64,000 bases of DNA from JAPWJZ01 sp965279315 (GCA_965279315.1 OZ257145.1:1674001-1738000), one strand, 5' to 3'; positions 34,973 through 45,361 are shown, numbered from the stretch's first letter. Notes: a model not told the origin generated them from the letters alone. Translations and numbers: made by a program.

Positions 34973-35617
34973 TCACTTCACAAGCGGAATGTTTGGCTCG
35001 GGCGCTTCCGGCGCCTCGGGCGGCTGCGCTGCCTGCTGTGCGCCCGGCGGCGGCTGGAGGTCGGAGGCCTGGGCGCCGGCAAAGGCGCCGATCGCGCCGG
35101 TGCCGCCGCCTGCCTGCGCCGGAATGTCGGCGACATCTGCAGCGGGGTTCATCGGGCTCACTTCATAGCAGCCGTCAGGGCAGTAGAAATAAGAGGTCGG
35201 CACGCAGTCGGCGCCGGAGCCGGCCTGGCCGCACATGCGGCGGATGCGCACATATTGCGATTTCGCGACGGCAGCAACGATCACGGTTTTTTCAAGGATC
35301 GTCTCGCCCTTGTTGTCCAGCACCATCATGGTAGTGGAGCCTGGCGTGCGCGGCATCACCAGCAGCAGGCGCGGCGTATCCAGCAGCACGCGCACGTTAT
35401 TCGGGTTGGTCACCACGACGCTGGCGGCGTCGCGGTCCAGCTTGATGACCTTGGTGGTGTCGAGGTTGAGGCGCAGCGGCCCGTCAGCCGTCACGGCTGA
35501 TTCTGTCATCTGCCCGGCGGCAGGCGTTGCCATGGCATCGGCGGCATAAACGGTCGCGGGCAGGGCGGAAAAGCCCATGGCGGCAGCCAGCAAAACAGCG
35601 CAGATTCTTGTCTTCAT
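34973..35617 (-). CDS. Secretin N-domain-like (pil_N) periplasmic protein
   Basis: A 214-residue protein with a signal peptide (cleavage near VYA-ADA). Residues about 45-120 are a pil_N domain like the one at the start of CpaC: LRLNLDTTKVIKLDRDAASV, then VVTNPNNVRVLLDTPRLLLV and TTMMVLDNKGETI. There is no secretin pore. A Cys-rich stretch follows (MCGQAGSGADC, YFYCPDGCYEV, four Cys) and then a Pro/Ala/Gln tail. The start has GAGGGG about 12 bases before the ATG at 35617. It is co-transcribed with tadD, and I infer a role at the pilus secretin. Confidence 0.8.
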   Translation of the reverse strand: MKTRICAVLLAAAMGFSALPATVYAADAMATPAAGQMTESAVTADGPLRLNLDTTKVIKLDRDAASVVVTNPNNVRVLLDTPRLLLVMPRTPGSTTMMVLDNKGETILEKTVIVAAVAKSQYVRIRRMCGQAGSGADCVPTSYFYCPDGCYEVSPMNPAADVADIPAQAGGGTGAIGAFAGAQASDLQPPPGAQQAAQPPEAPEAPEPNIPLVK

Positions 35618-35841
35618 AACGTGTATTCCCCTCAAAACCCCTCGTACTAATATGATGGCGCGAAAGACTCGGTGTGTAAAGGAATATGTCTTTGGAATCG
35701 CTGGCGTTTATTTCATTATGGAATCATTAACATATTATGGTATATTATGAGTCTCAATTCAAATTCTCTGGCTTTTCAGCCGCTCTTCGACTAATGAAAT
35801 CTGACCTTTAGACTATAGGTGAACTATCTTTGACATAATAA
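35618..35841. other. AT-rich divergent intergenic region
   Basis: This stretch lies between the pil_N gene and the adhesin promoter. No ORF is convincing. It must hold the promoter of the pil_N-tadD pair on the minus strand, but I see no clear consensus there. Confidence 0.4.
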
Positions 35842-35870
35842 TTGACAATTGTAATCAGGGGCTGTATAAA
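35842..35870 (+). promoter_or_regulatory. Sigma-70-type promoter of the adhesin gene
   Basis: TTGACA at 35842-35847 and TATAAA at 35865-35870 are separated by 17 bases, the ideal spacing; only one base differs from full consensus. Transcription would start near 35877, giving a leader of about 120 bases before the adhesin ATG. Confidence 0.8.
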
Positions 35871-35896
35871 CCTTGAGCATAATTGGGTAAAACTTT

Positions 35897-35943
35897 GTTG
35901 CTTTCCAAAGCAACGCGCGGACAAGACCGGAACTCGCGCGTTG
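35897..35943 (+). promoter_or_regulatory. Two mutually exclusive hairpins in the adhesin leader
   Basis: Hairpin A pairs GTTGCTTT (35897-35904) with AAAGCAAC (35907-35914). Hairpin B pairs CAACGCGCG (35911-35919) with CGCGCGTTG (35935-35943). Both are perfect, and they compete for CAAC at 35911-35914. Such switching is typical of post-transcriptional control; no known riboswitch class is recognised. Confidence 0.45.
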
Positions 35944-35997
35944 TAATGGCGGAAAACAGCAAGACAGAGGCAAACAAAAGTAAGGGGTTACTTCTAC

Positions 35998-38900
35998 ATG
36001 GCAAACACGTCAGACGCACAGCAGCTCAACATCGAAGCCGGCCAGAACATCGCGGTAAAACTTATCGCAGGCCAGCATCTGGTCCTTGCATCAGATCTTG
36101 CCGTGCAGGGCATGAAGGTCACAAGCGGCGGCGAACTTGTCGTCACGCTCGCGGATGGCGCGCATCTTACCATCACGAACTTCTCGGAAATGGCGTCTTG
36201 CAGCACCTGCAAACTGACGCTCCCCAACGGTCAGTCGGTCGGTTTGACGCAGCTCGCAGAAGCCCTGAACCCCCAGGGCGCAATCGGCGCGACGAACCTT
36301 GAATACGGCGCGCCCGATGGCAAGCTGGCGGCAGGCAACGGCGACAGCCACCTTGTGAAAAAGCCCGGCAAAGACGAAGACATCGTCGTGAAGCTGCAGC
36401 CCGGCGACGAATACAAATTCTCCTTCGCGATGACCGAGCCCGCATCCGTGAAAGAAACGGGCGGCCAGCTGGTCATCACGTTCAAAAACGGTGGCGAGAT
36501 CATCATCCCGAACTACGGCGCGATGAAAGACGCGGGCGCGCTGCCCGACTTCACGCTGGCTGACGGCACGAAACTCGGCGTCGGCGAATTCGGCGAAGTG
36601 CTGGCATCTGCCACGCAACTGAACGCAATCGAACCTGCCGCCGGTGGCGACGGCGGCGGTGGCGGCGGTGGCGGCGGCGCGGGCGGTGGCTTCGGCTTCG
36701 GCTCGGCCTTCACCTCCGGCCCCCTCGATGGCATCGGCAAGATCGGCCCCATCGACCCCACGCAGCTTCAATACCGCGCGGATTTCCGCGAAATCGACCC
36801 CGCGCAGGATCCCGATTACAACCCCAGCCTCACAACGCCGCCCGCAGCGGTCGTCGATGAAACCAACCTGTCGCCCGGTCCCGTGACCGTCGACGGCACG
36901 GTCACCGCCAACTTCTTCGGCGACGGCCCCGGCACCTTCGGCGCGACGCCGACCGGCACCAACTTCCAGTACGGCGGCTCGACCGCGCCCGTGCTGACCT
37001 CCGAAGGCCAGCCTGTCACCGTGACGCTCGTCGGCAACACCTATACCGGCACGGCGCATGGCGACACCATCTTCACGCTGACCATCAACGCGGACGGCAC
37101 GTACCATTTCGAGCTGACCGGCACGCTTGACCATGCCGACACCACGAACCCCGACGATGCGATCGACCTGCAGTTCGGCGTGACCGCGACCGACAATGAC
37201 GGCGACACCGATGACGGCTTCATCACCATCACCGTGAAGGACGACGGCCCCGTCGCGAATGACGATTTCAACAGCTTTAACGGCGAAGACCTGACCACGA
37301 CCGGCAACGTCGTCACCGGCTTCAACGGCGGCGCAGGCGCAGCCGATGACCTGTCCGAAGACACCGGCAACCATGTTTCCTCCGTCACCGTGAACGGCGC
37401 GACGACCGTGATCCCGCCCGGCGGCACCGTGATCGTCAGCGGCGATTTCGGCCTGCTGACCATTTCGTCGACCGGCGAATACACCTACACGCTGAATCCC
37501 GGCGTCCATGGCGACACGACCGAAAATTTCACCTACACCCTGACCGATGGCGACGGCGACAGCGATCCCGCGATCCTGCACATCGACAGCGACGGCGTGC
37601 CCACGATCCTCGACCCGAACCTCGATGTCCCGTCCGAACAGCGCACGGTTGACGAAACAAACCTTGTTGGCGGCGCAACCGGCGTCACCGGCCAGATCCA
37701 TGCCAACTACTACACCGATGCTCCCGGCACCCTGACGCCCACGGGCGCAGGCACGTTCAGCGCAAGCACCGGCCTGACGTCGGAAGGCAACCCTGTCACC
37801 GTCGCACTTGTCGGCAATACGTATGTCGGCACCGCGAACGGCGCGACCGTCTTCACGATGCTGATCAACACCGATGGCAGCTATTCCTTCACGCTCATCG
37901 GCACGCTCGATCACCCGAACACCGCGAACCCCGATGACATCATCGGCCTGAATTTCGGCGTGACCGCGACCGACAGCGACGGCGACAGCGTCACCGCGTC
38001 CATCACGATCAACGTCAAGGACGACGGCCCCGTTGCGCATGACGACTTCAACAGCTTTAACGGTGAAGACCTGACAACCTCGGGCAACGTCGTGACCGGC
38101 TTCCATGGCGGCCCCGGCGCTGCCGACCACCTGTCGCAGGACGACGGCAACTCGGTCACTTCGGTGACGGTTGGCGGCGTGACGACCACCATTCCCGCAG
38201 GCGGTTCCGTGACCGTCAACGGCACCTATGGCGTGCTCACCATCTCCTCGACCGGCGAATACACCTACACGCTGAATGCCGGTGTGCATGGCGATACCGC
38301 CGAAAACTTCACCTATTCCCTGACCGACGGCGACGGCGACAGCTCGCCCGCCGTTCTGCATATCGACAGCGACGGCGTGCCGACGATTGTCGATCCGAAC
38401 AACCCCAACCTGAACAACAACGACCGCGAAGTCGATGAAAGCGATCTGGGCCCCACGACCGCTTCGGGCACGATCACCGCGAATTACTACACCGACACCC
38501 CCGGCCACCTTTCCTTTGGCGGCACCGGCGCATTCTTCAGCGCGGACGGCTCCACGGGCGGCGCGCTGACCTCCGAAGGCCAGCCTGTCGATGTGACGCT
38601 GGTCGGCAACACCTATACCGGCACGTCGCATGGCCAGACCATCTTCACGCTGACGCTGAACCCCGATACCGGCGCGTATACCTTCACGCTGGTCGGTACG
38701 CTCGACCATGCGGATGCGTCGAACCCCGATGACGTCATCAACCTGCATTTCGGCGTGACCGCGACCGACAGCGACGGCGACAGTGCGACTTCGTCGCTGA
38801 CGATCTACGTCAAGGACGATGCGCCCATCGCGCATGACGACTTCAACAGCTTTGATTCCGAAGACCTGACCACGGCCGGCAACGTCGTGACCGGCGTCAA

Positions 38901-41900
38901 CGGCGGCGCAGGCGCAGCCGACGTGCTGTCGGAAGATGACGGCAATTCCGTCACGACCGTCACCTTCGGCACGACCACCGTCAACGTCCCCGCTGGCGGC
39001 TCCGCCACCATCGCGGGCGCGAACGGCACGCTGGTGATCCACAGCGACGGTTCATATGAATACACGCTGAACCCCGGCGTGAAGGGCGACACCGCTGACA
39101 ACTTCACCTACGGCCTGACCGATGGCGACGGCGACACCAGCAATGCCGTGCTGCACATCACGTCGGATGGCACGCCTGTCATCTATGACCCGAACGACCC
39201 CACCCTCAGCCCCGGCGAACGCACGGTCGATGAAACGAACCTCGGCCCCACCACCAGCGTTTCCGGCGACCTGAACGCAAACTTCTATTCCGACACCCCG
39301 GGCAAATTCTCGGCAACCGGCGCTGGCACGTTCAGCTTCGGCGGTTCGGCAGAAAACGGCGCGCTGACCTCGAACGGCTACCCCGTCACCGTTTCCCTCA
39401 CGGGCAACACTTATACGGGCACCGCGAACGGCGTTCCTGTCTTTACGCTGACCATCACCGACGTCAACACCGGCGCGTACACATTCACGCTGCTGGGCAC
39501 GCTCGACCATGCCGACATCAATAACCCTGACGATGTGATCCAGCTGAACTTCGGCGTCACCGCGACCGACAGCGATGGCGACAGCGACAGCGCAACGCTC
39601 ACCATCAACGTCAAAGACGACGGCCCCGTCGCCCATGACGACCATAACAGCTACAACACCGCAGACGGCGGCACCGACGGCAACGTCATTTCCGGCTTCC
39701 ACGGCGGCCCGGGCGCAGGCGACACCCTGAGCCATGACGACACCAACACGGTCACCAAGGTTGCATTCGGCACGACCACCGTTGACGTCCCGGCTGGCGG
39801 CTCCGCCTCCATCCATGGCGATCACGGCACGCTGACGATCCATTCCGATGGTTCCTACACCTACGTCCTTGATGCGGGCGCAGGCGGCGGTTCCGGCGGC
39901 ACGTCCGTCGACACGCCCCGCGAATTCACGGGCAACAGCTTCCCGACCACGCTGCCGGAAAGCACCCCCGTCACCGACCCGAACCTGCTGGGCGAAATCC
40001 ACAGCAACATGACGATCGGCTCCGACACCACCATCAGCGGCCAGATCACGTTCGACGGCGCAGGCTACACCAACTCGCTCGGCCTGTTCACGATCGCGGC
40101 TGACGGCACGCTGCAATCGGCGGCAATGGTCACCAACTCCATCACCGGCCCCGGTGCAAGCTTCAACGTCGATCCCTCCACGGGCGCGACGCAGCTCGGC
40201 TTCTTCCTGATCGCCGACGGCTTCACGAACAACGGCGGCTATGCCGGCCTCGACTTCGCGCACGGCCAGTTGAACTTCGTCTACGACGCAGGCCTGTCGA
40301 CCGAACGCCCCGCCACCATCAACGATGCGGGCGGCCATGTCTCCCTCGTCTTCACGGATGCAGGCGGCGTGGATCACACCATCAACGGCCCGATCTACTT
40401 CACGACCGATCGCGGCGGCTCTAACTCGCTGAACCCCGACGGCCTCGTGCACACGATCTCGGGCGTTGGCTCGGATTCCCACACGCTCACCATCGGCTTC
40501 GAAGACCTGCCCGGTGGCGGCGACCACGACTATAACGACGTCGTGTTCAACGTGCAGATCACCGACCACACCACCACCGGCGGCGGCGACGTGGGCGACC
40601 AGTTCACCTACACCCTGACCGACGGCGACGGCGACAGCTCCCCTGCGGTGCTGTACCTCGACGGCGACGGCCAGCCCGTGATCGCGGATCCCGCGACCCG
40701 CACGGTTGACGAGAGCGATTTCGTTGGCGGCCAGACGAGCGTGGCCGGCCATATCTCGGCTGACTTCTTCACCGACGGCCCGGGCACGATCACGCCCACC
40801 GGCGTTGCTTCCTTCACCTCCAGCACGACCCTCACTTCCGAAGGTCAGCCGGTTGTCGTGACGGTTACGGGCAACACCTACACCGGCACCTCGCACGGCC
40901 AGACGATCTTCACGCTGACGATCGACCCGAACGGCGACTACAAATTCGACCTGAAAGGCACGCTGGACCATCCCGTCACCACCAACCCCGATGACGCGAT
41001 CAACCTGACCTTCGGCGTCACCGCGACCGACAATGACGGCGACAAGGACACCTCGACCCTCACGATCGTCGTGAAGGATGACGGCCCTGTTGCGCATGAC
41101 GACAACAACGCCTTCAACGCCGAAGACCATTCCACGACCGGCAACGTCGTGACGGGCCTGAACGGCGGCGCGGGTGCGGCTGACAAGCTGTCGCAGGACG
41201 ACGTCAACACCGTGACCAAGGTTACCTTCGGCGGCACGACCGTCAACGTGCCCACCACGGGCACCGCGACGATCAACGGCCTGAACGGCGTATTGGTCAT
41301 CAAGGCTGACGGTTCGTACACCTACACCCTGAAGGCAGGCGTGCATGGCGACACGGCCGACAACTTCACCTACACCCTGAAAGACGGCGACGGCGACACC
41401 TCCACCGCGCTCCTGAAAATCACCTCGGACGGCGTGCCTGTCATCCAGGACCCGAACACGGGTCCGGATTCCCGCACGGTCGATGAATCCAACCTCGGCC
41501 CCGAGACTTCGGTCACGGGCACGGTTCATGCGAACTTCTACACCGACACGCCCGGCGCGTTCCAGGCGACCGGCGCCTCCAGCTTCACCTTCGGCGGTTC
41601 CACCGCTGCATCGCTGACGTCGGAAGGCCGCCCTGTCACCGTCACGCTGACCGGCAATACCTATACGGGTACTGCAGGTGGCCAGACGATCTTCACGCTG
41701 AAGATCGACGCGGACGGCAACTACAAGTTCGACCTGAAAGGCACGCTCGACCACGCCGACAAAACCGATCATGACGACGTGATCCAGCTGAACTTCGGCG
41801 TCACCGCGCGCGACAGCGACGGCGACACCGATACCGCGACGCTGACGATCAACGTCCGTGACGACGGCCCCTCGGCGCATAACGACGTCAACAACCTGAA

Positions 41901-44900
41901 CATCACCACCCAGACAGTGCCGGTGGACAAGGACTACAACGTTGTCCTCGTCCTCGACGTGTCGGGCTCGATGGCGGGCGACAAGCTGGCACTGCTGAAA
42001 TCGGCGGTGAACAACCTGCTGACCACCTTCAATAACTACCAGGGCGGCGACGTGAAGGTCCATTTCGTGACCTTCGCCAGCCAGGTCGGCGCTGAATCCA
42101 CCTTCACCATCACCAACGCGGCTGATTTCGCGGCGGCGAAGGCGTTCATTAACGCGCTGGTCGCCAACGGCAACACCAACTACGAAGACGCGCTGCAGAA
42201 TGCGGTCACCTGGCTGCAATCGACCGGCACGGGCGGCCCCATCGCGGGCGGCGACACCTACACCTACTTCGTGTCGGACGGCGAACCCAACACCTATGTC
42301 AATGGCACGAACCATAGCGCCAGCGGCTCCGCCGCCACCGTGATGAACGAGATCCAGGGCATCGGCGAAACGACGACCTCCGACAACGACGGCACGCTGA
42401 ACGAAGTCGGCGCGCTCAAGGCGCTCTCGACGCAAGTCATCGCCGTCGGCATCGGCGTGTCCTCGACGACGCTCGACCGCCTCGACGTGATCGACAGCAA
42501 CGGCAACGCGCTCGACGTGCACAACCCGAACGACCTGTCCTCCGCGCTGCAGGGCTCCAACCCTGTCACGACCGTGACGGTCGAAGTTGCGACAGGAAAC
42601 GTCATCACCGGCCTTAACGGCGGTGCGGGCGCAGCAGACGAGAAAAGCGAAGACGACACGAACGTCATCTCCGCCGTCAAGTTCGGCGCAATAACGGTCA
42701 ACGTCCCGACGACCGGTTTCACGACCATCAACGGCGACTTCGGCACGCTGAAAATCTACGCGGACGGTTCCTATACCTACACCGTATTCAGCGGCGCGGA
42801 CCTGAGCCACGGCGTGCACGACACCTTCACCTACACCCTGAAGGACGGCGACGGCGACACCAGCAACGCGACCCTGCAGTTCAACGGCTCGGCTCCTGCG
42901 GTCAAGACGCCCGAACTGACGACTTGCGACATCTGGGTCAAGGAAGACAATTCGGTTGCACTCAGCGTGCAAGCGAAACTCGTCACCCCCGGCGCTGGCG
43001 ATCAGCTGACCATCACCGTGTCCGGCATCAAGGACGGCTGGACTGTTGACACCTCCACATCCGGCGGCACCTATAACGCCACGACCCACACCTGGACGCT
43101 GACGCTCGCGCCCGGCGTCACCAGTTACACTGGTGGCCCGACCGTGACCCCGCCCGCGAATTCAGATGCGGACATGGCCGGCCTCGTCGTGAAAGCGACG
43201 GCGTCGAACGGCGTGACCACCGCGACTGCAACCGGCACCGAAAACGTCTATGTCGACGCGGTTGCCGATGCGATCACCGTGAATGCGTCCAACACGAGCG
43301 GCCACGACAACACCTCGATCCCCCTGACCATCACGCTCGGCGCAAGCGGCGACACCGATGGTTCGGAAAAGATCACGAAGGTTGTCATCAGCGGCCTGCC
43401 CGCTGGCGGTTCCCTGAACCACGGCACGCATCAGGCTGACGGCAGCTGGGTTCTGACCAAAGCCGATCTTACGGGGCTCACGATGAACCCCGGCAGTTAC
43501 ATGGGCAACGTCGCGCTGACGGTGAAGGCGTACAACGTCGAAACGACGCTCTCCGGCCTCGAGAACGACACGACCGACAACACCTACATCGCAACGACAA
43601 ACCTCAACGTGAACGTCCTTTGCGACCCGAACCCGCCGACACTCGAAATCTGCGACGTCTGGGTCAAGGAAGACAAGTCGGTTGCCCTGAACGTGCAAGC
43701 GTCGCTCAACGCGCCCCACACCGGCGAGCACCTTGTCGTCACGATCTCGGGCTTCAAGGACGGCTGGACGGTCGACACCTCGGCTTCCGGCGGCACCTAT
43801 AACGCGACGACCCACACCTGGACGATCACGCTGCCGAACGGCGTGAACTTCTCGGGCGGCCCGACCGTTTCGCCGCCTGCGAACAGCGACCTCGACATGA
43901 CCGGCCTGCAAGTGAAGGCTGTCGCGACTGACGGCGTTTACTCGACCGGCGTCACCGGCTCCGAAAACGTCTTCGTTGACGCGGTTGTCGATGCGCCGAT
44001 CCTGACCGTTCCCGCAACTGTCAACTACCTGTGGATCGTCAACCAGTCGAACCCCTCCGCGCTGCCCATCACGACCAAAGTGACGGACACCGACGGGTCG
44101 GAGACGATCACCAAGGTTGTGCTCGACCTCAACAACACTTTCACGAACGGCACCGGCGGCTACTACTCGCTGGAAGACGTCGGCGTGAAACTGAACAAGG
44201 GCACCGAAACCTCGCCCGGCATCTGGACGATCAATGTCAACGCGAAAGACGCGGCAACGGCCCTCAACGGCCTTGCGCTGACGACGCCGACGAACGACAG
44301 CTACTACTGGCCGCTGCACAACGGCAGCCATAGCGGCACGATCACCGTCCAGACCTATGCGCAAGAAACGACGCTGGGCGGCCTTGAAAACTACCTGCCT
44401 GACAACCAGACGGTCGTGACGGCATACATCTGCTACACCTTCGCGGTGTCGCCGCTGGTGATCGACCTCGGCCATAACGGTTTCGACCTCGTTGGCCAAG
44501 ATCAGGGCGTGCTGTTCGACATGACGAATGACGGCCTGAAGGACAAGACGTCCTGGGTCGGCGCATCGGACGGCCTGCTGGCGATCGACCTGAACCATGA
44601 CGGCGTGATCAACAACCAGTCCGAACTGTTCGGCAACAACGGCACCGCATCTGACGGCTTCGCAAACCTTGCGCAGTACGACAGCAACGGCGACGGCAAG
44701 ATCGACGCATCCGACGCTTCCTTCGCAGACCTCAAGGTCTGGCAGGATGCGAACCAGGACGGCGTGTCCGACGCGGGCGAGCTGAAATCGCTCACCGATC
44801 ACGGCATCACCTCGATCAGCCTCACCACCACTGCGGTCAACCAGATGATTGGCGAAAACGGCATCACCGATGTCTCTTCCGTCACTTACGCGGATGGCTC

Positions 44901-45339
44901 CGAAGGCCAGATCGCCGACGTTTGGTTCAACGTGCAGGATGCGGCTGACCGCACCGGCGTGACCTTCCGCGGCGATGCGTCCGACGACTATGTCACCGGC
45001 ACGTACAAGAACGACTTCCTCGGCGGCGGCGCGGGCGATAACGTCCTGACCGGCGGCGAAGGCGGCGATACGTTCTTCCTCGATGCGCATGGCATGGCGG
45101 TCATCACGGATTTCAACCTGAACGCAGGCGACAGCCTCGACCTCAGCGACATCCTGACGGCATTCGATCCGCTGACGGACTCTTTACATAACTTCGTCCA
45201 TGCGGTGTCGGATGGCGCGGATACCCTGATCCAGGTGGATCCGACCGGCACCGGTTCGGCCTTCACGACCATCGCTGTGCTCGAAGGGGTACACGTGGAC
45301 CTGAATGCTCTGACCGCACATGGTAATTTGATTGCCTAA
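35998..45339 (+). CDS. Giant type I-secreted repeat adhesin (3113 residues)
   Basis: The protein has no signal peptide. Residues 1-205 hold two related beta-rich domains (NIAVKLIAGQ and DIVVKLQPGD begin them), then a Gly-rich linker (about 213-235). Six repeats of about 260 residues start at VDE(T/S) near 286, 551, 812, 1077, 1570 and 1828 (VCBS/T1SS-143 type). Repeat 4 carries an inserted DUF4114-like domain (DLPGGGDHDYNDVVF). Repeat 6 carries an inserted vWA domain with MIDAS DVSGSMAG near 1986. Two further paired repeats begin CD(I/V)WVKED (about 2305 and 2551). Three EF-hand-like sites (DLNHDGVI, DSNGDGKID, DANQDGVSD) and an RTX-type C-terminal secretion domain (about 2990-3113) follow. 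The predicted role is calcium-stabilised surface attachment or biofilm. The secretion genes lie directly downstream. Confidence 0.92.
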   Translation: MANTSDAQQLNIEAGQNIAVKLIAGQHLVLASDLAVQGMKVTSGGELVVTLADGAHLTITNFSEMASCSTCKLTLPNGQSVGLTQLAEALNPQGAIGATNLEYGAPDGKLAAGNGDSHLVKKPGKDEDIVVKLQPGDEYKFSFAMTEPASVKETGGQLVITFKNGGEIIIPNYGAMKDAGALPDFTLADGTKLGVGEFGEVLASATQLNAIEPAAGGDGGGGGGGGGAGGGFGFGSAFTSGPLDGIGKIGPIDPTQLQYRADFREIDPAQDPDYNPSLTTPPAAVVDETNLSPGPVTVDGTVTANFFGDGPGTFGATPTGTNFQYGGSTAPVLTSEGQPVTVTLVGNTYTGTAHGDTIFTLTINADGTYHFELTGTLDHADTTNPDDAIDLQFGVTATDNDGDTDDGFITITVKDDGPVANDDFNSFNGEDLTTTGNVVTGFNGGAGAADDLSEDTGNHVSSVTVNGATTVIPPGGTVIVSGDFGLLTISSTGEYTYTLNPGVHGDTTENFTYTLTDGDGDSDPAILHIDSDGVPTILDPNLDVPSEQRTVDETNLVGGATGVTGQIHANYYTDAPGTLTPTGAGTFSASTGLTSEGNPVTVALVGNTYVGTANGATVFTMLINTDGSYSFTLIGTLDHPNTANPDDIIGLNFGVTATDSDGDSVTASITINVKDDGPVAHDDFNSFNGEDLTTSGNVVTGFHGGPGAADHLSQDDGNSVTSVTVGGVTTTIPAGGSVTVNGTYGVLTISSTGEYTYTLNAGVHGDTAENFTYSLTDGDGDSSPAVLHIDSDGVPTIVDPNNPNLNNNDREVDESDLGPTTASGTITANYYTDTPGHLSFGGTGAFFSADGSTGGALTSEGQPVDVTLVGNTYTGTSHGQTIFTLTLNPDTGAYTFTLVGTLDHADASNPDDVINLHFGVTATDSDGDSATSSLTIYVKDDAPIAHDDFNSFDSEDLTTAGNVVTGVNGGAGAADVLSEDDGNSVTTVTFGTTTVNVPAGGSATIAGANGTLVIHSDGSYEYTLNPGVKGDTADNFTYGLTDGDGDTSNAVLHITSDGTPVIYDPNDPTLSPGERTVDETNLGPTTSVSGDLNANFYSDTPGKFSATGAGTFSFGGSAENGALTSNGYPVTVSLTGNTYTGTANGVPVFTLTITDVNTGAYTFTLLGTLDHADINNPDDVIQLNFGVTATDSDGDSDSATLTINVKDDGPVAHDDHNSYNTADGGTDGNVISGFHGGPGAGDTLSHDDTNTVTKVAFGTTTVDVPAGGSASIHGDHGTLTIHSDGSYTYVLDAGAGGGSGGTSVDTPREFTGNSFPTTLPESTPVTDPNLLGEIHSNMTIGSDTTISGQITFDGAGYTNSLGLFTIAADGTLQSAAMVTNSITGPGASFNVDPSTGATQLGFFLIADGFTNNGGYAGLDFAHGQLNFVYDAGLSTERPATINDAGGHVSLVFTDAGGVDHTINGPIYFTTDRGGSNSLNPDGLVHTISGVGSDSHTLTIGFEDLPGGGDHDYNDVVFNVQITDHTTTGGGDVGDQFTYTLTDGDGDSSPAVLYLDGDGQPVIADPATRTVDESDFVGGQTSVAGHISADFFTDGPGTITPTGVASFTSSTTLTSEGQPVVVTVTGNTYTGTSHGQTIFTLTIDPNGDYKFDLKGTLDHPVTTNPDDAINLTFGVTATDNDGDKDTSTLTIVVKDDGPVAHDDNNAFNAEDHSTTGNVVTGLNGGAGAADKLSQDDVNTVTKVTFGGTTVNVPTTGTATINGLNGVLVIKADGSYTYTLKAGVHGDTADNFTYTLKDGDGDTSTALLKITSDGVPVIQDPNTGPDSRTVDESNLGPETSVTGTVHANFYTDTPGAFQATGASSFTFGGSTAASLTSEGRPVTVTLTGNTYTGTAGGQTIFTLKIDADGNYKFDLKGTLDHADKTDHDDVIQLNFGVTARDSDGDTDTATLTINVRDDGPSAHNDVNNLNITTQTVPVDKDYNVVLVLDVSGSMAGDKLALLKSAVNNLLTTFNNYQGGDVKVHFVTFASQVGAESTFTITNAADFAAAKAFINALVANGNTNYEDALQNAVTWLQSTGTGGPIAGGDTYTYFVSDGEPNTYVNGTNHSASGSAATVMNEIQGIGETTTSDNDGTLNEVGALKALSTQVIAVGIGVSSTTLDRLDVIDSNGNALDVHNPNDLSSALQGSNPVTTVTVEVATGNVITGLNGGAGAADEKSEDDTNVISAVKFGAITVNVPTTGFTTINGDFGTLKIYADGSYTYTVFSGADLSHGVHDTFTYTLKDGDGDTSNATLQFNGSAPAVKTPELTTCDIWVKEDNSVALSVQAKLVTPGAGDQLTITVSGIKDGWTVDTSTSGGTYNATTHTWTLTLAPGVTSYTGGPTVTPPANSDADMAGLVVKATASNGVTTATATGTENVYVDAVADAITVNASNTSGHDNTSIPLTITLGASGDTDGSEKITKVVISGLPAGGSLNHGTHQADGSWVLTKADLTGLTMNPGSYMGNVALTVKAYNVETTLSGLENDTTDNTYIATTNLNVNVLCDPNPPTLEICDVWVKEDKSVALNVQASLNAPHTGEHLVVTISGFKDGWTVDTSASGGTYNATTHTWTITLPNGVNFSGGPTVSPPANSDLDMTGLQVKAVATDGVYSTGVTGSENVFVDAVVDAPILTVPATVNYLWIVNQSNPSALPITTKVTDTDGSETITKVVLDLNNTFTNGTGGYYSLEDVGVKLNKGTETSPGIWTINVNAKDAATALNGLALTTPTNDSYYWPLHNGSHSGTITVQTYAQETTLGGLENYLPDNQTVVTAYICYTFAVSPLVIDLGHNGFDLVGQDQGVLFDMTNDGLKDKTSWVGASDGLLAIDLNHDGVINNQSELFGNNGTASDGFANLAQYDSNGDGKIDASDASFADLKVWQDANQDGVSDAGELKSLTDHGITSISLTTTAVNQMIGENGITDVSSVTYADGSEGQIADVWFNVQDAADRTGVTFRGDASDDYVTGTYKNDFLGGGAGDNVLTGGEGGDTFFLDAHGMAVITDFNLNAGDSLDLSDILTAFDPLTDSLHNFVHAVSDGADTLIQVDPTGTGSAFTTIAVLEGVHVDLNALTAHGNLIA

Positions 45340-45361
45340 ATAAAACCAATGTTGTAAGCAT

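Noticed and set aside
35883..36302. 139-codon frame overlapping the adhesin start
   Set aside because: It runs through the leader hairpins into the adhesin in another frame, with an Arg/His-rich product and no ribosome binding site.
36853..42900. Regular DNA repeats that could suggest a CRISPR array
   Set aside because: They are about 790 bases long, in frame and encode protein repeats of the adhesin.
36091..43089. Very long open frames on the minus strand (983 and 1345 codons) opposite the adhesin
   Set aside because: They mirror the GC-rich, repetitive codon pattern of the adhesin. Their translations are low-complexity Val/Asp/Gly/Arg-rich with no domains or ribosome binding sites.
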